Origin: Microbacteriaceae bacterium
GTDB lineage: Bacteria; Actinomycetota; Actinomycetes; Actinomycetales; Microbacteriaceae
Length of the DNA stretch: 16,831 bases
NCBI GenBank assembly: GCA_012511645.1
Contig: JAAZFP010000270.1
Location: 1-16,831, forward strand
Direction of reading: 5' to 3'
Shown here piece after piece: positions 1 to 7,857 of the stretch. Position numbers and translations under genes: made by a program. The notes under the pieces are model-generated. The model was not told the DNA's origin, did not search any database, and saw only the letters and a program-made list of their open reading frames with translations. The first letter of the stretch is position 1, and every line of letters begins with the position of its first letter.

Positions 1-56
1 CAAATATTGTTGACGGCTGTGCTTATGCTATCTCCCCCGCTACGACTGCGCACCAG

Positions 57-2399
57 CTAACGATGAGCGTCATCACGCAGCAGCCCCTGGCTTACCGCGC
101 GGGTGATTGCCTCATCACGCGAGCGCACCCCAAGCTTCCGATACAGTGATCGCCGCTGCGACTTCACCGTGTTTGGTGACACATGCAGACGACGAGCAAT
201 CTCTTCAACACTCGAGCCGTCGGTCAGACTACGCAGCACCACACGCTCCCGCTCAGTGAGTTTCACGACGACGCCGCTGGTGTCGACTTGGAGTGCGAGC
301 CACGGTATTTCCACGTCAAAGAGAGCGCGATCCTCTGCAGTAAGCAGCAAGAACGCAGTTGTCAGCCCGTATGCTTCCGAGATTCCGCGGGCCCGACGCA
401 CCACCGGCTGCGCTGCCTCATCGTCGCCGCGGCGGTACAACACGACCGCCTCGAGCACCGCACTGCTGAGCCGAACTTCGGGTTCATCTTGCGGTACGGC
501 ACTCAACGTGTGCAGCGCGTCGTCAAACTGCCCCTGATACATTTGCGCCCGCGCCACGCCGACCAAAATCGACGCATGATCACCCTGCTGAGGCCGCAGC
601 GACGACGCCCTCGCGGGGTCACCGGCCGCAAGGGTAAGCGACGATTCAGTCAAGTCGAGCAGCCGCACTTGCGAACGCGGCATGCGAGATCCGCGACGCT
701 TTCGAAGCCCACGGAATGATTCCAGTGCCTCCGTGAATCTGCCCCGGCAGAGGTCCAGCGTGGCGCGAAGTGATGCGAGTAGCGGCCAGTGCTCGGTAGT
801 TTCGATCATGTGCCACACCGTGTCCAGAGCTGCTTCTGCTTGATCAAGCTCGTTCTGCTCAATGAACACCTTCGCGCGTGCGATATGCAGCAAGCAGCTG
901 TTGTAACCGGCAAACACCGTGCTGGGCCATGCGCGAGCACTTGCGCTGTCGATCCAAGGCGCTGCCGCCTCAAGGTCTCCTGCGAGTGCGTGAACAGCTG
1001 CGACTCCCCCGTAGGAGTTCAGGATAATACCTGGCCGCTGTGACACCGAGCGAGCCATCTCGAAGGCATGAATCGCTGGTTCAGTTTTGCCGCCATACAA
1101 CAGACTGATGGCGCAGTGCAGGTACAGATCACCGATCAGCCCTTCACCCTGCAGTTGGTCCTCGCTCGACAGCTCGTTGGTCAACGCAACTCCGCGCAAG
1201 CCCGCCTGCACTCCACCATCACCAATTCCGAGCAATCGTTGCAGCACCGACTCAATCACAGCGCTCAGAGCACACTCAAGCGGCGTTGACGCCTTGCTGC
1301 GCAAGCCAATCATGGCAACACCGAGCATCTCCGCTGCCCTCAACCGGTGTTCATGCTGAGCGTTCAACAGCAGTGCGTGAGCCAACGCGATGACTGGCCA
1401 TCGGCGCAACTCGTGCACTCGAATTCGGCTCAAATGGTGGAGTAAGAATGGGCCGTGGTCGACAAGAAGCGGCATACCGCCTCCTTTGAGCGCTGCATCG
1501 ATAATAGGCAACGAATGAAGGGCAAAGCCTTCAGCAATGGCGCCGAGCCAGGCACCCTGCTGAATGAACGCTTCGGCCGCAAGTTCACGCAATTCCGATT
1601 CAGTTGGCTTCGGGTGTGCGAGCCGGGTTGCCGCGCGCACCGTCGCGGTCAACAGAAACAGCGGATAGTTGGAGTCTGCCACCCACCACCCGAAACCTTG
1701 ACGCTCGGCCCACTCCAACACGTGGGGTTGCTCACCAAGTGACTCGACGACCCGGTCAGTGAGCATCTCAGGCATCGCGAGAACAGATTGCGACTGCGGG
1801 AGTGCGGCATGTGCCTGATGCGCAAGCACCTGTTCCACCAGCGCGGGTCGCAATGTCTTTAGCCCCGCGATCGCTTTCACTGCTGCCGGTAAGCCACCGC
1901 TCACCAGGTGCACTGCCCTCGCGTCAAGTGCCGAGTTCCGTGACGCAAGAAACTGGGAGGTCTCATCAAAAGAAAACAGGAGATCGTGAACAAACTCGAC
2001 GTCGTCAACGAACGGCACTGCAAACCTGCTGTGTACAGCAAGCCGTATCCGGGTAAGGGGTCGCAGTCGCCGAATCTCATCGATTCGATCCCACTCCTCA
2101 GGGGTGAGGTCGTCTGCGTCATCAATGACGATCACCGCCTCGCTCGTCTGTTCAATCGGGCCATCGGCTGCCTGACGCTGGTCAAAAGCGGGGAAGGCGA
2201 GCACCCGCCCGGGCGAGATCCACAGCGCCCCTGACTGTGTCGCCGACCACTGACGAAGCGTTGTCGTCACCCCTGCCCCAATGGGCCCGACCAGCGCCAC
2301 AACGCTGGTCGGTTGCGAGAGCGCCTCATGCAGACGAGGCCTCTGCAATGGGTCGGAGCTGCCCACACTCACTGGCGCTTCCCCGACTCCCATATGCAT
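57..2399 (-). CDS. LuxR-family transcriptional regulator with N-terminal NTPase-like domain (LAL-like)
   Basis: A 780-aa cytoplasmic regulator with the layout of large LuxR (LAL-type) activators: NTPase-like N-terminus, long helical middle, C-terminal DNA-binding domain. Residues 38-46 read GPIGAGVTT, a P-loop in which the usual Lys is Val44. A Walker B-like stretch AVIVIDDADD lies at 88-97. The middle (about 270-690) is Ala/Leu-rich and TPR-like by eye. Residues 712-772 are a typical LuxR HTH, with LTERE at its start, EEIARRLHVSPNTVKSQ as recognition region and YRKLGV after it. The ATG at 2399 fits a leaderless message: TAACAT sits 7 nt upstream on this strand. ATG at 2393 (Met3) is an alternative. 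The gene is divergent from the MFS exporter 23 bp away, so it probably regulates that gene and perhaps itself (inference). The missing Walker A Lys makes ATP hydrolysis doubtful. The inducer is unknown. Confidence 0.88.
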   Translation of the reverse strand: MHMGVGEAPVSVGSSDPLQRPRLHEALSQPTSVVALVGPIGAGVTTTLRQWSATQSGALWISPGRVLAFPAFDQRQAADGPIEQTSEAVIVIDDADDLTPEEWDRIDEIRRLRPLTRIRLAVHSRFAVPFVDDVEFVHDLLFSFDETSQFLASRNSALDARAVHLVSGGLPAAVKAIAGLKTLRPALVEQVLAHQAHAALPQSQSVLAMPEMLTDRVVESLGEQPHVLEWAERQGFGWWVADSNYPLFLLTATVRAATRLAHPKPTESELRELAAEAFIQQGAWLGAIAEGFALHSLPIIDAALKGGGMPLLVDHGPFLLHHLSRIRVHELRRWPVIALAHALLLNAQHEHRLRAAEMLGVAMIGLRSKASTPLECALSAVIESVLQRLLGIGDGGVQAGLRGVALTNELSSEDQLQGEGLIGDLYLHCAISLLYGGKTEPAIHAFEMARSVSQRPGIILNSYGGVAAVHALAGDLEAAAPWIDSASARAWPSTVFAGYNSCLLHIARAKVFIEQNELDQAEAALDTVWHMIETTEHWPLLASLRATLDLCRGRFTEALESFRGLRKRRGSRMPRSQVRLLDLTESSLTLAAGDPARASSLRPQQGDHASILVGVARAQMYQGQFDDALHTLSAVPQDEPEVRLSSAVLEAVVLYRRGDDEAAQPVVRRARGISEAYGLTTAFLLLTAEDRALFDVEIPWLALQVDTSGVVVKLTERERVVLRSLTDGSSVEEIARRLHVSPNTVKSQRRSLYRKLGVRSRDEAITRAVSQGLLRDDAHR

Positions 2400-2412
2400 A
2401 TGTCATATGTTA
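2391..2412. promoter_or_regulatory. Overlapping divergent promoter with triple CATATG
   Basis: CATATG occurs at 2391-2396, 2397-2402 and 2404-2409. The first two form a 12-bp palindrome that overlaps the first codons of the LuxR gene. Just beyond are face-to-face -10-like hexamers: TAACAT on the minus strand (2407-2412), 7 nt from the regulator ATG, and TATGTT on the plus strand (2406-2411), just before the MFS start. The AT-rich patch stands out against the GC-rich flanks. Operator function and the binding protein are inferred. Confidence 0.45.
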
Positions 2413-2422
2413 GCTAGAGTGT

Positions 2423-3808
2423 GTGACAGCACACAGGCGAACAACGAAGAGTGACAGAGTGCACACACATAGCGCGATCGATGCACACGGCCAAACCTCA
2501 CCGCAGCATGACACGCGCACCGTGTTCACGTTGGCTGCAGTGAACCTGGTGACGCTCGGCGCGCTGACTGCCCCGGTTGTCGCGTTGCTGCCACTTCGAT
2601 TCGACGACCTCCTCCCCGCTGATCAGCGTGCCGGGGCGCTGGCTCTTTCGCTCACCCTGGGTGGTCTCTCCGCACTGATCGCGAACCCTCTCTTTGGCGC
2701 GCTCTCCGACCGCACACGGGGTCGACTTGGCAAACGGCGACCGTGGATGCTCGGTGGCGCGCTTGCGGGTCTTGCGAGCATCATCGCACTCGTTACCTCC
2801 CCAAACGTGCCGTTGTTGATCATCAGTTGGGTCTGCGCTCAGGTCGCGTTCAATGCCACGCTCGCGGCAACCGCTGCACTGCTTGCCGACTCTCTTACCG
2901 ATGAGCGACGTGCTTCAGCCTCGGGTGTCTTCACTGCGGCGGCGTTTCTCGGCATGCTACCTCCGCTCGCACTCTCGGCACTGTTTCCGAGCCACATAGC
3001 GCTCGTGTCGCTCATCATGCCCCTTGCGGCGGTGATTGTCGTCATGCTCTCGCTGCGACTGCGCGACCTCCCTGCCACCACGCAGCAGTCACTTCCCACG
3101 CCTCGACCAAGGCTCAGCCGAGACTCGCGGATGAAATTTCTCCACACGGCGCCGGGAGCCACGTCAACCTTTCTTGCCGTCTGGCTACAGCGGTTGGCAA
3201 TGCAGATAGCACTGTCTCTTACAACCGCGTTTACGCTTTACCTCGTGATTGACCGCATGACTGGTAATGCGGTGACGGCCACGCCGGTAGCAATGATCGC
3301 GACCCTCATCGGCGGGGCCGGCGTGGTCATCGGGTCGGTGTGCGGCGGCGCCCTGGCATCACGTTATCGGCACTACTTACCGTTTCTTGCGGTGGGTTCC
3401 CTTGGTCTTGCCATCGGCGCGGGCACACGCGCGATGGCAGAAACGCCACTGCTGCTCTGGATCGCAACAGCGATTGGAGGCCTCGCGGTGGGCGTATACT
3501 TGGCAGTCAACCTGGCGCTCGCGATGCGTGTAATCCCCGCGGATCACGCAGGCAGATCCCTCGGCGTACTCACGGTCGCCGAGACGCTGCCTCAGGTGTG
3601 CGGACCAATGCTCGCTGCGCTGCTCTTGCGCGTCGGATCGGGAGATCCCGTTTCTGGGGCCACCGACAACTATGTTGCCCTATACGCTGCCGCCGCGGTG
3701 ACTGCGTTGCTCAGTCTGCTGACGCTCCCCGCAATCCGAAAGGCATCTTTGTCTGCCGGGCCTGGTGAGTCCGAAGAAGGTGGCGTTCTGGCTTCACAGA
3801 GACCGTGA
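2423..3808 (+). CDS. MFS transporter (putative exporter)
   Basis: A 461-aa major facilitator superfamily membrane protein; the substrate cannot be told from sequence. About 12 hydrophobic segments can be picked out from residue 33 to 440. The cytoplasmic loop between TM2 and TM3 holds the MFS motif A, here GALSDRTRGRLGKRR (92-106), with the conserved Asp and the basic cluster. A hydrophilic, His/Arg-rich N-terminus of about 30 residues precedes TM1. That suggests the true start may be the in-frame GTG at 2459 (residue 13), which has GAAGAG 7 nt upstream. The GTG at 2423 would be almost leaderless behind TATGTT. The gene is divergent from the LuxR-type regulator and convergent with corA. Drug or metabolite efflux under control of that regulator is the likeliest role (inference). 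Confidence 0.88.
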   Translation: MTAHRRTTKSDRVHTHSAIDAHGQTSPQHDTRTVFTLAAVNLVTLGALTAPVVALLPLRFDDLLPADQRAGALALSLTLGGLSALIANPLFGALSDRTRGRLGKRRPWMLGGALAGLASIIALVTSPNVPLLIISWVCAQVAFNATLAATAALLADSLTDERRASASGVFTAAAFLGMLPPLALSALFPSHIALVSLIMPLAAVIVVMLSLRLRDLPATTQQSLPTPRPRLSRDSRMKFLHTAPGATSTFLAVWLQRLAMQIALSLTTAFTLYLVIDRMTGNAVTATPVAMIATLIGGAGVVIGSVCGGALASRYRHYLPFLAVGSLGLAIGAGTRAMAETPLLLWIATAIGGLAVGVYLAVNLALAMRVIPADHAGRSLGVLTVAETLPQVCGPMLAALLLRVGSGDPVSGATDNYVALYAAAAVTALLSLLTLPAIRKASLSAGPGESEEGGVLASQRP

Positions 3809-3864
3809 CCAGTCGCACCGATGTGCAGCTCTGTGGCACCAGCGTGTCTGCATGTGCATACCTC

Positions 3865-4989
3865 CTACATCCATTTCTTTCGTTTGAACACGACATAGAG
3901 ACCAGCTGCCAAGAGACCCATCGCAATCAGCGCACCGGGGTACCCGATCGACCACTGCAACTCAGGCATGCGGTCGAAGTTCATGCCGTAGATCGCACCG
4001 ATCAGCGTGGGCGCAAACAGAATCGCGGCCCATCCCGAGATCTTTTTCATGTCGTCGTTCTGACGTTGCGCGACCAGCGTCGCGTTGACGCTGAGGATCT
4101 GGGACAGCGCTTCTCGGAGCTCGAGCACCCGCGAATACTCTTGCGTGAGGTGATCCAGGACATCATGCAGGTATGCACGCAGCGATTCGGGAATCTCATG
4201 GCGGTCAAACCCTCGGATGAGCGCGTTGAGAAGATCGGTGAGCGCCGACATCGTGTGCTGCAGGCCGATCACCTCACGACTGAGACGGTAGATGCGCTCG
4301 GTGACCGCGGTATCGCCACTGAACACCTGCAGCTCAATCTGTTCCTGATCTAAGGAGAGTCCGTGGAGCACGGGCGCGAACCCGTCAACGATGGCGTCAA
4401 GAAAACGGTACAGCACGGATTCTGAGCCCAGCGGGTGTACACCGTCTTCATGGCGAGGGGTATGTTCTCCGCGAAGGAGCGCGTCAAGCTGCTGCCCAGG
4501 CAGTCGTGAAGCATCTGAGCCATCGATCCACCGCTCGTCCTGGCAAATAATCGCAATTGCTTCTTGCCGCACCAAGACGTGAAACTCACAGAATTCTACG
4601 TCTTCGGTTTCGTCAATGTACTGCGCCGAACGGATGACGAGAAACACCACATCCCCGTAGCGCTCTATCTTTGGCCGCTGATCACCGAGGCGCAGATCCT
4701 CGACCAGCACCGGATGCAGATCCCAGGCAGTCGCAAGCTCATCTATGTCAGCTGGGCTCGGAGATGGAAAGAGACAGATGGCGGTGCGATGAGGTTCGCC
4801 GTGGGCCAGCCGTAGCGCCTCGGCAAGCGAGGTTCCCGTTGGGGCATCCTCGAGAGCACCATCGATTGCGTATCGCACATGCCGCGCAGATGGAGATGCG
4901 TTCACTGGGCGTGAAGAACTTCCCCCGCCGCGCGATCGAAACAGACTCGGTCGATGGGCAGACTCTCGCCCATGACGGTTCAACGGCAT
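3865..4989 (-). CDS. corA: CorA-family divalent cation (Mg2+/Co2+) channel
   Basis: A 374-aa membrane protein of the CorA family, which forms pentameric channels for Mg2+ and related divalent ions in the cytoplasmic membrane. The signature is at the C-terminus: TM1 at about 319-334 runs into YGMNF (Gly335-Met336-Asn337, the family selectivity motif). A short loop with MPEL follows, then TM2 (about 349-367) and a basic tail KRKKWM. The long soluble N-terminal part and the helical stalk (about 230-315) fit the family. The first 40 or so residues are polar and low in complexity, and no clear Shine-Dalgarno lies before the ATG at 4989, so a later start is possible. It begins 7 bp after the osmC stop on the same strand, so the two are probably cotranscribed. 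CorA assignment is firm; preferred ion is inferred. Confidence 0.93.
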   Translation of the reverse strand: MPLNRHGRESAHRPSLFRSRGGGSSSRPVNASPSARHVRYAIDGALEDAPTGTSLAEALRLAHGEPHRTAICLFPSPSPADIDELATAWDLHPVLVEDLRLGDQRPKIERYGDVVFLVIRSAQYIDETEDVEFCEFHVLVRQEAIAIICQDERWIDGSDASRLPGQQLDALLRGEHTPRHEDGVHPLGSESVLYRFLDAIVDGFAPVLHGLSLDQEQIELQVFSGDTAVTERIYRLSREVIGLQHTMSALTDLLNALIRGFDRHEIPESLRAYLHDVLDHLTQEYSRVLELREALSQILSVNATLVAQRQNDDMKKISGWAAILFAPTLIGAIYGMNFDRMPELQWSIGYPGALIAMGLLAAGLYVVFKRKKWM

Positions 4990-4996
4990 AGTGGTT

Positions 4997-5431
4997 TCAG
5001 CTCAGCGACGCCTCAAGCGAGATGTTCTTGACGCCCGCGAGTGCCTGCGACACGGGGCAGGTTTCGTTCGCCTCCTCAGCGATGCGAGCAAAGTCTTCGG
5101 CGCTGATCGAGTCAACTGTTGCTACCACCTTCAAGTGGATTGCGGTGATACCGGTTCCCGCCACAAACGACACATCGGCGCTCGTCTCAAGCTTCGTCGG
5201 AGGGGTGCCGTGCTTCGTGAGCGTGTTGGCGAGGTTCATCGCGAAGCAGGTAGCGTGTGCCGCGGCGATGAGCTCTTCAGGCGTGGTTGTGCTGCCTGAT
5301 TCTTCGCCACGAGCCTTCCAGGAAACAGGAAAACTGCCTGCGCCAGAGGTGTTGAGGGCGGTAGAACCCGAACCACTGAAAAGTTCGCCGTTCCAAACGG
5401 TACTTGCCGAGTTGACGATTGTATTTGGCAT
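4997..5431 (-). CDS. OsmC/Ohr-family peroxiredoxin-like protein
   Basis: A 144-aa protein of the OsmC/Ohr family: small dimeric thiol peroxidases that reduce organic hydroperoxides with two reactive cysteines. Both are present: Cys62 in AAAHATCFAMNLA and Cys125 in ETCPVSQAL. The Arg41/Glu53 region (KARGEES, TTPEEL) matches conserved residues near the active site. The frame is open upstream to 5587, but the ATG at 5431 has an excellent AGGAGGG a few nt before it, and the protein then begins like family members (PNTIVNSASTVWNGEL). The extra 52 residues would be unrelated sequence, so I reject the longer start. It follows mesD with a 166-bp gap, so it may have its own promoter, and is followed by corA after 7 bp. 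An OsmC rather than Ohr subtype is likely from the spacing of motifs; the physiological substrate is not visible. Confidence 0.93.
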   Translation of the reverse strand: MPNTIVNSASTVWNGELFSGSGSTALNTSGAGSFPVSWKARGEESGSTTTPEELIAAAHATCFAMNLANTLTKHGTPPTKLETSADVSFVAGTGITAIHLKVVATVDSISAEDFARIAEEANETCPVSQALAGVKNISLEASLS

Positions 5432-5556
5432 GAGCCCTCCTGCTGAGCAATCCGCTACGCCTGGTATGAGCGCAGCCTCCGTGTTCGCAACCGTAGCAGA
5501 ACCTGCTTCCAACGCGCACAGCAAAATACAGGCAGTTATTGCGGTGCCCGGCAGGA

Positions 5557-5576
5557 GCTCACCTACCGAGGTGAGC
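5557..5576. other. 8-bp hairpin between mesD and osmC
   Basis: Perfect arms GCTCACCT (5557-5564) and AGGTGAGC (5569-5576) enclose the loop ACCG, 21 bases past the mesD stop codon. No T-run follows on either strand, so this is not a classic intrinsic terminator. It may slow or end mesXD transcription or protect the 3' end of the transcript. The rest of the 166-bp gap shows nothing convincing except the osmC ribosome binding site. Confidence 0.4.
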
Positions 5577-5597
5577 GTCGAGTGCACGCATCACACT

Positions 5598-6671
5598 TCA
5601 CACGCACATTGAGCGCGAAAGCGGCCCGAACGACGCCGTTCTCGCGAGTTCGTCACGCACCAGCTGTGCCCCAGCAGAGAGTGCGAGCATTTTTTGGCGC
5701 GCAACATCTCGTGAAAGTGGCGCCATACCGCAATTGGTGCTCGGAATGAGTTTGTCTGCGTCCACAAACTCCAAGGCCCTCCGCAAGGTATCAGCGACTT
5801 CTTCCGGAGTTTCGATCGTGTGGTCCGCGACGTCAATCGCCCCAAGCATCACGTTCTTCCCGCGGATGAGACCGATGAGGTCGACCGGAACGTGAGAGTG
5901 GTGGGACTCCAGCGAGACCGTGTCGATACTCGATTGCTGTAGCAGTGGGAAGAACTCCTCGTACTGCCGCCACTCAGACCCGAGCGTTGCCTTCCACTCA
6001 GTGTTTGCCTCGATACCGTATCCGTAGCAAATGTGCACGACCGTCTCTGCCCGCAACCCCTCAGCCGCGCGTTCCAGTGCTTCCACTCCCCAGTTGCGCA
6101 CGTCATCGAAGTAGACGTTAAACGCCGGTTCATCAAACTGAATGATGTCAACACCTGCCGCTTCGAGCTCTTTCGCCTCTTCATTCAAAATCTGCGCGAA
6201 CGTCAGGGCGAGCGTTTCACGGTTCTGATAGTGGCTGTCGTAGAGGGTGTCAACCATCGTCATCGGGCCGGGAAGCGCCCACTTGATGGGGTGATCGGTT
6301 TGTGAACGGAGAAACTTCGCGGCTTCGACGAATACTGGTTGCCTGCGGCTCACCGCACCGATCACGGTTGGCACGCTTGCGTCGTATCGGTTGCGGATCC
6401 GAACCATTTCACGCTGCTGAAAATCAACACCGGCGAGATGTTCAATGAACGTCGTCACGAAGTGTTGCCGTGTTTGCTCACCGTCGCTGATGATGTCAAT
6501 GCCACTCACCTGCTGCTCTTGCACGGCGATGCATAACGCGTCGTGCTGAGCCTCGAGAAGTGCCTCACCCTCAAGCTTCCAGGCAGGCCAGAGCACTTCT
6601 GGCTCCGCGATCCACGACGGTTTTGGCAGGCTACCAACGAGCGATGTGGGTAAGAGTTTCTGATGAGTCAT
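5598..6671 (-). CDS. mesD: MesD-type folate-independent methionine synthase (core MetE domain)
   Basis: A 357-aa protein consisting only of the catalytic C-terminal half of cobalamin-independent methionine synthase (MetE, about 750 aa), with no N-terminal folate-binding half. It should methylate homocysteine to methionine in the cytoplasm. The zinc site is complete: His213 and Cys215 in VVHICYG, Glu255 in SLESHHS, Cys314 in STNCGMAP. Other family blocks are LVGSLPKP near the start, ISDGEQTRQHF (61-71), PGPMTM and QFDEPAF (178-184). Its start overlaps the mesX stop by 4 bp (ATGA), with GGAGG upstream. Coupling to a DUF1852 gene is the known hallmark of the MesD family (Price and colleagues), which depends on MesX and oxygen and uses an unidentified methyl donor. 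Without that neighbour I would only say core methionine synthase. Confidence 0.9.
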   Translation of the reverse strand: MTHQKLLPTSLVGSLPKPSWIAEPEVLWPAWKLEGEALLEAQHDALCIAVQEQQVSGIDIISDGEQTRQHFVTTFIEHLAGVDFQQREMVRIRNRYDASVPTVIGAVSRRQPVFVEAAKFLRSQTDHPIKWALPGPMTMVDTLYDSHYQNRETLALTFAQILNEEAKELEAAGVDIIQFDEPAFNVYFDDVRNWGVEALERAAEGLRAETVVHICYGYGIEANTEWKATLGSEWRQYEEFFPLLQQSSIDTVSLESHHSHVPVDLIGLIRGKNVMLGAIDVADHTIETPEEVADTLRRALEFVDADKLIPSTNCGMAPLSRDVARQKMLALSAGAQLVRDELARTASFGPLSRSMCV

Positions 6672-7678
6672 AGCGTTCCGCCTCCGTGTGAAAGGTCAGC
6701 AGGATGCGCTGCAACCCACTGGGCGAGTGCCGCTCCGTGCGGCTCGATGAGGTGCTCCGCAGCGTAGAAACCCTGCTTCTTTGCCAACTGGCTGCGTTCT
6801 TCGCGATCGTACCCAATCTGGGTGCGCGAGTAGTCTTGCTCATCAAGCTTCGGTTGATACACCGCGGCAGCGGCAGCGTTCATATTGTAGATTTCTGGAC
6901 GATAGATCTTCTGGAAGGTTTCCATCGTGCTGATCGTTCCAATGAGCTGCAACACGCTGTAGTCACCCAGCAGGTCGCCTTGAAAGTAGTAGGCCAGCGG
7001 GGCCTTCCCTCCCGGTGGAAGAAAGTATCTGACCCTCAGTCCCATCTTTCGGAAATACTCGTCGGTGAGTGAGTACTCACTCTGCTCATACTCAACACCG
7101 AGAACAGGATGGTGGTTCTCGGTGCGCCGGTAAGTTTTGCTCGTCGACACGCTGATACAGATGACCGGGGACGCGGTGAACTGCCGTTGGTACGCGTCGG
7201 AATCTAAGAATCTCTGAAAAAGGTTGCCGTGTAAATCACCGAAATCGTCTGGGATGGTCAGACTCGTCGCGTGTTCGCTCACCGCAGGGAGCAGAACGCT
7301 GAAGTCATAATCGCGAATATACGACGAGAAGCTGTTCCCGACAATGCCCCGGTGTGCGGTGCCGGTCAGGTGGTCAACGATCTGCACATCAAGCATCTCG
7401 AGCAGGGGAAACTCTGGTTCACCGCTGTGTGGTGGGAGTTGCAGTGTCGCGGAGACAATCTCTAACGTCACTGTGTATCGCTCCCCGTTCGGATTGTCCC
7501 AATGGGCGAGGTCGTTGAACCTCCGGTCAATGATCGTGAATGCGTTCCGAAGATTCTGTTGCCGGTGCGGCCCGCGAGCGAGGTTTGCAAAGTTTGTGGT
7601 GAGCCGTGTCGCATTTGCTGGCGAGTAGTGCTCGTCAAAACTCGTGGTCGTGATCTTGAATGTGTAACTGTCTGCCAT
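6668..7678 (-). CDS. mesX: MesX (DUF1852), putative oxygenase partner of MesD
   Basis: A 336-aa protein recognised as DUF1852/MesX by its N-terminus (TFKITTTSFDEHY, then TRLTTNFANLARG, then RFNDLAHWDNPNGERYTV) and by its place directly upstream of mesD. In studied bacteria MesX is required, with oxygen, for the MesD methionine synthase to work. It is thought to be an oxygenase that supplies or releases the methyl group; the chemistry is not established. No signal peptide or membrane segment is seen, so it is cytoplasmic. I prefer the ATG at 7678 (MADSYTFK) because homologs begin there. The frame also opens at 7705, giving nine extra basic residues. Neither start has a strong ribosome binding site. 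The stop overlaps the mesD start, implying translational coupling. Transcription probably starts in the 7679-7857 gap shared with the divergent lyase gene. Confidence 0.87.
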   Translation of the reverse strand: MADSYTFKITTTSFDEHYSPANATRLTTNFANLARGPHRQQNLRNAFTIIDRRFNDLAHWDNPNGERYTVTLEIVSATLQLPPHSGEPEFPLLEMLDVQIVDHLTGTAHRGIVGNSFSSYIRDYDFSVLLPAVSEHATSLTIPDDFGDLHGNLFQRFLDSDAYQRQFTASPVICISVSTSKTYRRTENHHPVLGVEYEQSEYSLTDEYFRKMGLRVRYFLPPGGKAPLAYYFQGDLLGDYSVLQLIGTISTMETFQKIYRPEIYNMNAAAAAVYQPKLDEQDYSRTQIGYDREERSQLAKKQGFYAAEHLIEPHGAALAQWVAAHPADLSHGGGTL

Positions 7679-7788
7679 GAACGTCTGTTTTCTCTGCCTG
7701 ACCATCCGGTTGTGGCGCTGAGGAGGTCGCCACGATCATTGTGCGTACACAGGGCTCGCATTGAGAAACCCAGTTACCTCGTATTACG

Positions 7789-7811
7789 AACGCAGAGTGT
7801 TACTGTGCGTT
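7789..7811. promoter_or_regulatory. Candidate operator for the divergent methionine genes
   Basis: Arms AACGCAGAGT (7789-7798) and ACTGTGCGTT (7802-7811) are inverted repeats matching at 9 of 10 positions, around a 3-bp centre GTT. The site lies midway between the mesX and C-S lyase starts. Just to its left is a plausible plus-strand promoter (TTGAGA at 7761-7766, TATTAC at 7782-7787, spacer 15, so weak). A protein bound here could block transcription both ways. It does not resemble the MetJ or McbR boxes I know. No candidate regulator gene lies beside it. Confidence 0.45.
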
Positions 7812-7857
7812 ACCCAAGACCTTGGAGCTTGACACCATCGACTGCCACGATGAGTGA

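Noticed and set aside
1..56. A TTGACG and a TATGCT at the left edge as a promoter
   Set aside because: The spacing is about 9 bp, far too short, and transcription would run antisense into the LuxR gene.
3809..3864. Small inverted repeats (GTGC/GCAC, TGCATGTGCA) between the MFS and corA genes
   Set aside because: The arms are only 4 bp and no T-run follows, so I cannot support a terminator.
5432..5587. N-terminal extension of the OsmC gene by 52 codons
   Set aside because: The ATG at 5431 has a near-perfect ribosome binding site and matches family length. The extension shows no domain, though its hydrophobic patch briefly suggested a signal peptide.
7829..7834. A perfect TTGACA -35 box before the C-S lyase gene
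   Set aside because: The -10 position falls at about 7851-7857 (GAGTGA), which is not promoter-like, and transcription would start inside the gene.
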